Source of the DNA: Rotaria macrura
Taxonomy: Eukaryota > Rotifera > Eurotatoria > Philodinida > Philodinidae
NCBI GenBank assembly: GCA_900239685.1
Contig: OENT01000826.1
Span: 1 to 64,000, forward strand
Direction: 5' to 3'
DNA length: 64,000 nt
Shown piece by piece: positions 11,069 to 21,900 of the stretch (the stretch's first letter is position 1; the number at the start of each line of letters is the position of its first letter). Both the position numbers and the translations under genes were made by a program. The notes under the pieces were generated by a model that saw only the letters and a program-made list of their open reading frames with translations, did not search any database and had not been told where the DNA came from.

Positions 11069-12660
11069 ATCAAATTCACTAGAAATCGAAAAATTGAAAA
11101 ATCTGACTAGAATTGATATTTCAGGGTGGCTGGATGGGGGTTGGGGGCTTAAGAAATAAGTGCTTTGGATATCTAGATGCTAATGCTGAAAATTTACTAT
11201 CTAAGTAATGTTTTAATCATCAGTTAGAAATATGTATATATAACATAAGTTGGAAGTATAACAGTCTGCAAATATCGATGAGCATATTCGAAGTATTGTT
11301 AATATACTTAAGTTTATTGTTTTATACCTAATTTTCTGTACCGACTATTCAGTCTTTTTTTTTGTACATTTTCTTAAAAGTAATCAAATAAAACGATGAT
11401 TCGTTAGTAAATAGATAACGACACAGTTTAAATATAACTGCAAGTCAGGAAATGAACATCGAAGGGTATTGATTTATTGCACGGATGTGTCTGTTTCGTA
11501 TGATTGGCAGGATAAACCATCAGTTATGGAAACTGATAACCTGACCGTCAACATTGTCGATTTGTCTTGCAGAGACTTTGAGAAAATTATCAATATTACT
11601 GTAGTAACTTATCAGAGAAACAAGAATCGATTGTTTGTTCACCCATAGATGAAGGTCGACATGATAGTTTTTTTCGGAATGGCTATTACTGTCAGACAAC
11701 GACGTTCATTCATCCTGTGAGGAAATTTAATGCGAAAGCAAAGAATATCGTCATGGATCAAGTTTTCATCTTTTTTTGTTTCTAGAGCAACAATAGAACA
11801 GTTGAGTTGAGACTGTATTTGGCAGTCCTTAGATATGCGTGCATTGTTAGAATGCATTCGAAATGAATCTCTATCATAAATGATTGTTTTAATGTATGAT
11901 GATAAAACTACGTCACATACAATGAGTCGATTGTTTTTGTTGTCATAATATTGCCTATGCATGATCTAATATATCTTATAACTCGAGAACCGGTAGCATA
12001 ATTTGCAATTGATTCATGGTTTTACTGGCTGAATTGCGATAAAACTTTCCTTACTCCATGATGGCTATAATTCGACCATAATTGATCTATTGTTCATGAT
12101 AGGAAAGTCAATTCTTTCATTGTTACGATATAAGTTAGTACGTTATTGATTGAGACTCAACCCAATGATTTGAAATTAAAACAATGTAAATTGTTCGAGT
12201 TACTCGTCATCCAAAACGATGCTTTTAAAATTATGAATAAAAACGGATTGAGAAATGCACTTTATTACAAATGTATGAATTCAAACGATAACGTTGATAA
12301 AGTCACAATTAGTAATAGATACACGTTTTAAAAATTTTTAATGTCATTACAATCAATCTTGAGACAAATCGGTGCAATCAGTAGTAGAACGGAAGAAATC
12401 GACTATTTTTAAGAACATAAAATGAGACCTATATACACACTCTCCATTCACAGTCGACAATAGAAATCTCCTGGAAAAGTTACAAAAAGAAGGATTGTTA
12501 TCAGAGTATGATTTATTTTTATTTTGCACATAAAAAAATACAGGTGCCATCGTGCTTTTAGTTTTTATAAGCATAAAATTAAAAATAATGAAAAGGAAGA
12601 ATATTGGAATTGAAGAACTGAAGCCATGCTTATTCTTAGTCTGATTTCGAAATTGTTAAT
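11069..12660. other. Non-coding stretch
   Basis: No gene is recognised. A 107-codon open frame on the minus strand (11639-11962) has no family resemblance and no clear splice partners. Near 12512-12517 a TTTATT (AATAAA on the minus strand) could serve as polyadenylation signal for the inhibitor gene that ends at 12661. Confidence 0.45.
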
Positions 12661-13461
12661 TCAACCGACTGTTGGAACGCTTTTAACAATACCTTTGTTA
12701 TTCACAAAAACGCGAACACGATCAGTGCGATAATCTAATGTAACTGGCGATCCTTCTTTGACTATAACCACGTTTGTAAAACCTACATAGCTTAATATTA
12801 AGTATGAATTCATCCAGGCATTTTAATAATTTTACCTGTCTCTTTTTTTATGATGTTGACAGCTTCCTGACCATTTCTACCGATTAATTCAGGCCACCGT
12901 TGTTTGTTGAATATAGGGGCTGCTTCTAAATATATGAATGAGTTCTAATAAATTCTCGAGAGTGATATCGACCCTTACGTTTAACGCGTATAACGGGTAC
13001 ATCAATGAACTTGGTACGACGAACACCGATCGGTATTACTCTAATGTGAATATCGTTGATGTAAAGCAACTCTTTATTTTTACTTCTTACAAATGCACTG
13101 ATCGAGTATGTTCGTCCCTCTGAAATTTGGGATTGTAAATATCTAATAGCGAATGGTATTGGAAATCGAGTTGCCCTGCCAGTTGTTCTCGCAATAACTT
13201 TTGCTGGAGCATCAGCAAGTGATGTGTCTTGCAATTCAACAGTTAGTGTTGTGCCAGATTCAGTTGAAATTTTAAAGTTCGGAAGAAACGTAACACGACC
13301 ATTCATAGTAAGTAACACCCTATTTACTGTGGGAATGGCTGCCTCTTAAACATTCATATGGATAAATTCAAAGGCAAATACGAATTATTGATATACATAC
13401 CACATGGGGCAATAGTGCACAACGAATAAATAATAAAAACGAGCAGATAAAGTGTATTCAT
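12661..13461 (-). CDS. Secreted YbaY-like domain / potato inhibitor I fusion protein
   Basis: Predicted secreted serine-protease inhibitor. Exons on the minus strand are 13461-13401, 13326-12979, 12925-12836 and 12782-12661, all with GT-AG junctions, giving 206 residues. Exon 1 encodes a hydrophobic signal peptide (about residues 1-19). Exon 2 encodes a YbaY/YscW-type lipoprotein domain (about residues 26-130), recognised by the stretches LTVELQDTSLADAPAKVIA, FPIPFAI and LLYINDIHIRVIPIG. Exons 3-4 encode a potato inhibitor I domain (about residues 147-206) with the WPELIG start, the EGSPVTLDYR reactive loop, the RVRVF strand and the VPTVG end. By comparison with eglin c, the scissile bond would be Leu182-Asp183, predicting chymotrypsin-, elastase- or subtilisin-like targets. 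No disulphides are expected. All three introns are phase 1. The YbaY part looks bacterial in origin, but the gene is a normal spliced eukaryotic gene. Confidence 0.88.
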
Positions 13462-13469
13462 AACGTAAT

Positions 13470-13472
13470 CTA
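13470..13472 (-). promoter_or_regulatory. Splice acceptor 8 nt before the inhibitor start codon
   Basis: On the minus strand the sequence AACTTTGTAG ends 8 nt before the ATG at 13461. It could be the acceptor of a 5' leader intron or a spliced-leader trans-splice site, the latter being known in bdelloid rotifers. This is inferred from sequence only. Confidence 0.4.
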
Positions 13473-13812
13473 CAAAGTTAATAGTTCTGAACTGATTCTT
13501 TTTTACAAGACAAGATTATTGTCTTTACTCAAGTCATAAGGCAAATACACACTATATCTAAATTACTTGTATAGTATAAAGATCAAAATCCATAAAATTT
13601 CTAAGTATAGAACATCACAACATTACGTATACATATATGGTCGATGAGTATGAGAATATGCTCTGCTAGTTTGAAAATTTTCCATCTGCATATCAATAAT
13701 GAAGCAAGTTACCTTGTGTTTTTTTTACATACTCATTTAGTGCGTTTTCAGTTTCAGTCAAATGAAAATCCTCTGTAAAGATACAAATTAATAGGAGACG
13801 GATTTGATCTTG

Positions 13813-13843
<31 letters not shown>

Positions 13844-16495
13844 CTGTTTGTTATTGAAAGACGTGATATATCATTCATCTTCAGATAAAGATGAGTATGT
13901 TCTTTTCTGCTATTTTGGTAAAAATCTAATGTCATCATTAACTTTTGTTATCTAGGACACGTCCGTGGAATCTGTATGAAGAAAGAAATATTTAAAACGT
14001 ATTTTTTGCGATGGATAAATTCGCTGAAGAAATCCATCTACTTAAGAATAGTTTTACATTTATCAATAAATTCTAGTTTTCCATCACTATAAACATCTTT
14101 GAATCTTGATCATTATGAATACAAATCATATCAATCTTTATTATATTCAGTTACGTCTCATAAAGCGACGAAGTACTTTGTTATAAAAAATACATAGCAT
14201 TATTATCTACGTTTGACTGTTAAAGTTCACTAAACTTTATTGTATTGTAATGATTACTATGCTTCGTTCAATCATACACATTGAGAACGAAAGAATAACA
14301 TTCACTGGTAAAAGGCGAAAAATCAAGGTGAAACCTGAAATATGTTTCAAGTTTTTGTGATAATTGAAATTTTATTGCTTCTATGAAGGGATGATGCAAA
14401 GGATTTCATAGCATCTCTCGAAAAAATACATGCAAACATTCATAGTATCCAATGATTTGTGGACTTCAAATAAAACGTAAATATTTCATATGACTAAAGT
14501 GTATCAATCAAAATGATTTCAACATGGTATAGTGGATTAATAATTTTTAATCGACAAATTATAGACAGAAAAGCAAAATTTCTTTCTAAGGATTAAGCAT
14601 TAAACTATTCTTGATAGTGAAGTTTAAAAGCATTAGTTTTTGTTCTTATCGTGTTTGCATAAAGTTAAAGATAGAAAGTTGGTGCGAATTTTCACACGGT
14701 CTGGTATATTCCAAAAATCAGAAACGTCTCACGTAGTCTAGCACTTTTGAATTGCCAATTGTATACAGTTCGAATGTACATCTTTTGGAACAAAATACTA
14801 AGAGGTTTATCATTTGTGCGTGGATTCATACTTATAAAATAGTATGTGATTAGAGTTGCGTATTTCACTAAAATTTCATGAATCCTCTAATTTATAAGTA
14901 TTTCCAACGAGGAATAATTGAGAAGAATTCATACAAATTTTAATTAAGATTATTGAAAAAAGTTTGATTATGCAGAATGTCAGTGCCATCATAGTATAAA
15001 AATTATTGGAACAACAGGAAAATGAATTGAGATTCTTCATGGACTTTTTCACTTATAGATTTGAACGACGAATAAACACAATATTGTCATTGATTTGTCT
15101 TATTTCATGTACATGTGAGTAAAACGTTTTCAGAATATTTTTATTCATGTTCATAGTAAACGTAATCGATACAATCTTTACGCTAAATTATATCACGTCC
15201 CGATATGTTATGTGGTTGAGTAATGTATGGACGATAGAATAAGTGTGTACTGATCTCGATTGTTATTATTCTACTTTTTGATATCACCGATAGAGAATAA
15301 TATTTTTCAACTCAAAAGACATTGCTCCGTCCATCATCCTCATTCACTCACTAGTTATCTGTTGAGTGAAATCATGTGCCGTTCGTCTGATTCTACGGTT
15401 CGCTTCTCAGCTTATATTTTTCTTTTTCCGTCAATTCATATATTTCTCAAGTTCAAATAGTTATTTGAACATTTAAAAATTTTACATATCTGCTCGAGAA
15501 TGTTTCATCGATCAAATCTCAGAATAGGCGAACATTTTACTATTTTAAGAGCTTCTTAAAACAGTTATTAGATATATCTAAACAGATCCATTGAAAATAT
15601 TCATTATGGATCGACATAACTACAAAAAACATGATGAAATCGACAAAAATGCAAAAACCACTATCATTTATTAAATGTTATTTGATGTCAAAGTGTTACG
15701 ATGATTTTGTTGGATAATCAAGATATACGCAAAATTATCTATTGTGTTTTCAAGAACTTTTTGAAAAAGTACAATAGTCCCTCATAACAATGAAACAAAA
15801 AATGCTCACTTAGTCTATAAACAGCAATACAAATAGTCGAAGATGCACACTTATCCTTTGTCTGATTGATTACGATACGATTCATTGATTTCAATTGAAT
15901 AGAACGTTCCTAACTCGATTAAGTAGTCCAAAATGGAAATCATAGTTAATTTCTTGCTCGAATATATTACGCGAAACAATATGAAAGAATAAGTGACAAA
16001 GCATTTAATAATCTACGATAAACTCTATATTGATTTAGTTGAGAATGAGAAGTGTTCAATAATATGGGAGACGAAAAATCTCATGTTCTATTTTCCCATA
16101 GTGGCATGATTGGTGAAATAAAAATATTATCGATGGGTATGTTGCCGAATCTAGGCCCAAACTAATGAAGAAAGCTGGCAAGATAGATGTGTGGTTTTAA
16201 AAGCTAATCGACAGCACTACAACGTTGATTTCGATGAGTTAAATTCTACTTTTCGAAAACTTCTCAAAAGTTTACTAATACTTCTTTGAAAGTTTGAACA
16301 ACAGTTGATGAATTTTTGTTCAATTAAAAAAGGAATTACGAGATATTTCACATGAAAAATCTACCTATTAGAATAAGAGATCCTTTGAATTCGTGTCATG
16401 AATAAAAACAACTTTTGATGAGTATTTAAGAGGGCGAAAATTACATTTATCAAATCAGTTTAAGATGTAGTTAGGTATGTGCATGCACCAAAGAC
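13473..16495. other. Non-coding stretch
   Basis: AT-rich DNA with no recognised gene. A (TA)n run lies at about 13815-13840. Short open frames (for example at 15260-15460) have no family resemblance or splice context. Confidence 0.5.
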
Positions 16496-17092
16496 TTGTT
16501 GAGTCTGACGTCCTAATTCTGCCGGTCAATGAAAAAAAGTTTCTAAATATGCCGATCAATTTAATTTTTGTTCCTAATTATGCCGAGACCTTAAAATACA
16601 AAAATATTTATCAAAAAATTTCCCATTGAAATTGTGATACATATGTTCATCATGAGCTAGTAAAAAGAAATATTTGATGAAAACTCTAATTTGGGTAGGT
16701 TAGGTGGAGATAAATTGCAAAAGGGACTTGGTGAGAAGTAAATAACACATTTTTTCAAAACTGTCTTCTGTCTTGAAGATATGTGTCACAATTTCAATGC
16801 GAAAATGTTTTTGTATTTTACGGTCTCGGCAGAATTAGGAACAAAAAATTCATTGACCGGTAAAATAAAGAACACAGTAGAATTGGATAAAAATGTACCC
16901 CCCTGCTATTGTCACGCTCATTGTACAAAGTCATTTGAATGTTTTTCAACAAATTTTATATCAGTTAATAGAGAAATGTTTTCTCTATTCCGGAAAATAA
17001 AATTCAGATCTGTATGTCATTCAGAACGTGAGCTATTGACATTTTTCTGAGCACGTTTTTTTCCGGCAGAGTTAGGACTTCAGACTCAACAA
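16496..17092. mobile_element. MITE-like element with TTGTTGAGTCTGA terminal inverted repeats
   Basis: The left end (16496-16525) reads TTGTTGAGTCTGACGTCCTA and continues into ATTCTGCCGG. The right end (about 17063-17092) is its near-perfect reverse complement, with two differences in 30. Inverted similarity recurs deeper inside: ATTGTGATACATAT at about 16631 against ATATGTGTCACAAT at about 16779. A variant of the end motif (CCTAATTATGCCG) is repeated inside each arm. There is no transposase, and no clear target-site duplication is visible. It is a non-autonomous DNA element. Confidence 0.8.
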
Positions 17093-18914
17093 TACATTCT
17101 TATGCTGAAAATTGTTTTCTATGTTCAGTGATACTTTTCATTCATTACACTGTGACCTATGTTGAAATATTATTCGACTGATGAACTATTGAAAGAGATG
17201 TGGCAAACTACTTATTGATTGGTCAATTATATATGATTTTTTGTTTCATTGTTACTTATCTTATATTCAGAATCATACGTCGACGCACACAAATTTATAG
17301 ATACAACTGATATGATAAGTTGATAGTTGAAACAAGACACGTGCGTATACGAACTGTATTCAAAGATTTACTTATAAGCGTAGGAAAAATATCAAATATT
17401 TATATTGAAAAAAGAATAAGATTCTATAGAGTATTTCATTTAGTAAGAGAACGTACTCAAGTAATGTGATGAGTAGAATACATATTATTGTAAATCGTAG
17501 AGTCCCCTCGTCATTTACTTGTGATCAGATACGTTTGTTGAAATGTATCCTTGTACGGTACTCATACACTATAGTAGGAAAGAAAAAAATATACGCATTA
17601 AATCATGATAACCACTACAAGAAAGAAATCATTTAAAGAGAGGTGAGTATGGAAAGTGAGGTGTTATGAATCACTCACAGTTACACGGAATGTATTTGTT
17701 TATACGAAATCATCAACAAGTTTTCAACAGAGATAATCGTTCGTTTTGTTAGACAACTTCATTCGGTGACTTATTCACTTTGATACTTGTTAAAGGTCAA
17801 TAATTCTCTTGTAATTTTGTTGAGTTTAGAATCGTTAGTGAACCACATGACATGATTAATTTTAAGTACGTCGTTTTTTTCAGTTATTGATTGGCATTTG
17901 ACAGTGTGTAGCTAACAAATTTTAATATGTTCTTAATTATCGAACTTCTATAGAATAATTTAGATATCAAGAAAGTATTTTAACCGATAAACACATCCCT
18001 AGACAATCTTCAGCTAGATTCTCAGACAAAAATAAAAAACACGATGATGCTGAAGTATCTGCTTTGGCATCCGATAGCAGATTCATCACGCGATATTTAT
18101 TCCAAGTCTATTGTATAGTTTCGAAATTTACATATTTTCGATAATATGCAGGTACTGGAATAAGTGTTCATAAATAGAATAGAGTTTGTTGTTCTTGATT
18201 GATAATTGCATAGAAGAGACAAAAGAAAACTATGCATGGAACTATTCAGTTAGTTGTGCAAGTATTCTTTTTTAAATACTGAAATAAAGTTTAAAATTTG
18301 TTTTTTTAACTTTTTAGCCATCATTTTACGCCATCTTCTGATTGCTGTCAGATTATAGAAGTATTACTTACTCATACGTTTTGAGAGGAAAAAGACTACC
18401 TGTTGCATTTGATAATCATAATTTTATTTTTAAATGTAAAAAAAAACAGAATCATAAGCTTAATCCAGATGTTAATAATGGATATCTATTCATTGAATCA
18501 TGTGTATTCTCCACTCATTCATTTGTTAATGATTCGTCAATCAAATGACAAAATAATTTTTTTAACTATTGAGTTTGCTATTTATTCAGTTAGTTATTAT
18601 TGATCTAGGACTTACATTTGATTTTAACATGCAAAATAGTTTCGCGATAGGAATGTTAATATGTTAAATATTTCACGAAAGTTAATGAAGTTTTAAAAAT
18701 TGGACATTAACTTGATATCATGGTTCATATTGTAGGGTGACTTTTATTTCGTGTGACTTCTAAAGAAACGTCTGAAGTTGAACAAACACTTATGTTAATA
18801 AACTATTTTTGCGAATGAAGCTTCATGAACAGGATTTTTAAGTTTTGAAAGAGTTATAAAATTTTTTGATACGATAAAGATCAATGTTAAATGAAAGTTG
18901 ACATATATGTTTTG
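17093..18914. other. Intergenic stretch upstream of the anoctamin gene
   Basis: AT-rich, with no recognised gene. Open frames near 18342-18603 overlap each other in different registers and have no family resemblance. The promoter of the anoctamin gene presumably lies here, but no specific element can be pointed out. Confidence 0.45.
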
Positions 18915-18917
18915 TAG
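18915..18917 (+). promoter_or_regulatory. Splice acceptor 2 nt before the proposed anoctamin start
   Basis: The sequence TGTTTTGTAG ends 2 nt before the ATG at 18920. This leaves almost no 5' UTR in the exon and fits a leader-intron or spliced-leader acceptor. It also supports 18920 as the start. Confidence 0.35.
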
Positions 18918-18919
18918 AA

Positions 18920-21900
18920 ATGAATTATAGCGATGAATCTGATCTCCGAAATTCTTACCAATCATTTTATTCCTGTTATTCTGTTTTGGGTATTTCGCTT
19001 AAAAAAATAGAATTTGCTTTTGGTATTCATGCTTTCGTATCAATTAACTATGAATTTGCTTAGTCACTGTCATGACGATAAGATCGCTCTTGCTTCATGT
19101 TTGATTTATTATTCAAGTAGAGAATCTTGCTCGGAAAGGATTTAACATTTTTTCTTTGTTATTTGTTTTAAGAGCGAGCTCAAGAAAACACGACACTTCT
19201 GACAGAAGAACAAATGAAACCAACTGGTTCATTATTGAACGGAAATCACAAAACCAATGGTAAGGGGTTTCAAAGAAAATTGATTTTAGTCGTTTCAGAA
19301 TAATGAGTTTACTATTCCGTTTGACAAATGCTTCATCGCTTTATAAACAGAAACTAAGTCTGCAATGTTTTATTTTTATGATTTATCAATGAATTAGTAC
19401 ACTATTTCAATGTCACCCAGATGCTGATATATCTCCCAATCAGTTAAGATAATGGCACGAAACAAAGATCCGACGCGACAGGCTGAAGAATAGAGAAGGA
19501 AAAAAAATGTGAAGAGCCACTTACTATCGCCCATAGGCAGGATCGAGAAATGCGAAGAAAAAATGCTCAAAAAGAAAAGAATAGATTGATGGAATGAATA
19601 TTATATGTTTGCATACGTCTGTTCTTACACCAGTATAACGTTATTTTGTTCTTTTTATTTGTCGTTGCTATCTGTCCTATAGAATATCATTTTGCATCTC
19701 ATGATACATCCGTTCTTTTACATTTTTCAATAAAACATACAAAATGAAACATAATGAGGAGTCCCATACTATCTATTATATTATAAAATATTTTATTTCT
19801 CTCAAGAGAGCAATGCCCTAGTTTATCAATAGAATGACTGATCAATAGTTGTAAAAAGAATACTAATTACTCTAATAGTACCGATAAAATTTGTTTCCAT
19901 GAATATGATGTTCTAGGTGATCAACAAACAATGAATACAAATAATAACAACTATCAACATGTTGCTATCGATTCTGTAAGTATACTGGTGCATATATATG
20001 TATGTAGATATAAGTATTTGTCAAACGACATTTTCCTTTCGTCTGGTTAACTTTTATCCCTTCATATGATCAATGTCAACAAAACGTCTACTGATTTCTC
20101 GTCGTTCTTCTCATTGCATTGAACTGTGGGTCGGTAGAATCTTCGGCTTTCGTTTTTTATTTTTGAACGATCAAGTCTTCCTCATTTTCTATTCTTGTTT
20201 TTTCTTATTAGAACCATAAGCATAAAAAAGCAAATATAATGGAAATTGATCGATCAAAATATATATATCATAATGGACAATTACTTCCGATTGATTACAT
20301 CCTTGTGTATACACGGTATCAATCCAATCATTTACGACGAAGTCACAAATATAAACGTCAACATGAGGAATATCGACAATTTTTTCAAGATCGTCTTAGA
20401 AGATTAGGCTTCATCGTAGTCGAAGAAAGATTATCTGATGAAGTAAATTTTAAAAACATTATTCCTTTCCTATAGCTATAAAACATGTTTCTACTAGGAA
20501 AATGATCTTCTCAATTTACGTCAAGCTGAGACATCGCCCGAATCTCATGAGAATAATTATAACAGTGAAAGTAATCATGTGTTATCGCGTAGTTTTTCAA
20601 CTATACAACGGCATGTATCAATACATTTACAAAATATTACTTTACATTTAAAAAGAGAGCCAACTGATATAACAAGTACTATGGAAACACCGATTGATGT
20701 TATTGATGAAGAAGAAACTATCGAGTTGAATGACTCAGCAAAAAATATTGAACAGAAAGATGAATCAAAAGTATGTTCATTATTAACTAGATGTTTAATT
20801 TCTCATTGCATAGCAAATCTTGAGGCAAATATGTCTGTTGAGGATGATAGGATTGAGCCATGCATGTTATCTCATAATATCACGAGAAAAGAATTGATTG
20901 TTTTAATCAGTGATTATATTTTGAAGCCTGATGTCAGATAAAGGAGAAATTACTGACTAGGTTGTCATGAACTAAAAATAACAATCATTTCAAGGGATTA
21001 TTCTGAATCATGTGAATTTGATGCTTTAAGAAACATGCAATGTGTGTTGACGATGTTCAGACATGCATTTTCAAGTTTCGTCAACAATATCAGTACATGT
21101 TTATAAAAGATTGACTGATATTGATGAAGAAACTATTCCATTGTTCATATTCCATTATGCTAAGAGAAAACAGTCGAATGAAATTAATTGTTAGCATAAT
21201 CGATCCTTCAGATGTCTATCGATTCCGCAGTATTCGTTCTAAAGTAACATTCTTAATGATAATTGACCAACAGTAAACTAAGAGTATCCTGGAAGCTTTT
21301 CTCGATTAATTGACATTATCTCGACATCGCAGAAGCCCTGAGGCTTTTGTTATGTATCATTGTCTTTCACATGGATCCGTCCAAAGGAAATCTTCTTATA
21401 TGTGAACTAGAGAATTTGCAGTGTAATGGTTCAAAGAGAGTCTTTTATTAATTCAGGAACAATTTTATTCTCCTAAGACACAATCTCAAGCAAGAAATGA
21501 AATTGGACATGACAAAGAAGAAGAACAAGATGAACGTTATTTTGTTAAAATTCATGCACCATTTGAAATACTTCTCGTATTAGTAAGATAATTGTTTTCC
21601 CTAGTTTTTTTTCTCTATTTCTGATCTGATTTACATAGGCAGAAAAATTAAAAGTTAAATTACCATTTAGTGAAAATAAAGCACCATTAAAACCCGGTCT
21701 ATTTGATCAAGGTTTACCATGTCAATGGACTCGTCTGAATCCACGTGAATTTCCTAAACCACATAATGGAAAGTCATTTTTTTCGGCTTGCTACCAAAAA
21801 AGTCTTCATTATAGGTTTGTAAATATAATTACTGAAGAACAATATGAAAAGTTCACGTGAAATTTGCATAGATTCTCCCAACATTTTTCTGACGTTGCTG

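Noticed and set aside
11639..11962. 107-codon minus-strand open frame
   Set aside because: No recognisable domain, no convincing start context and no splice partners. It could be chance.
12661..13461. Bacterial contamination as explanation of the YbaY-like domain
   Set aside because: The domain lies in one exon of a gene with three spliceosomal introns and is fused in frame to a potato inhibitor I domain, in AT-rich DNA like the rest of the window.
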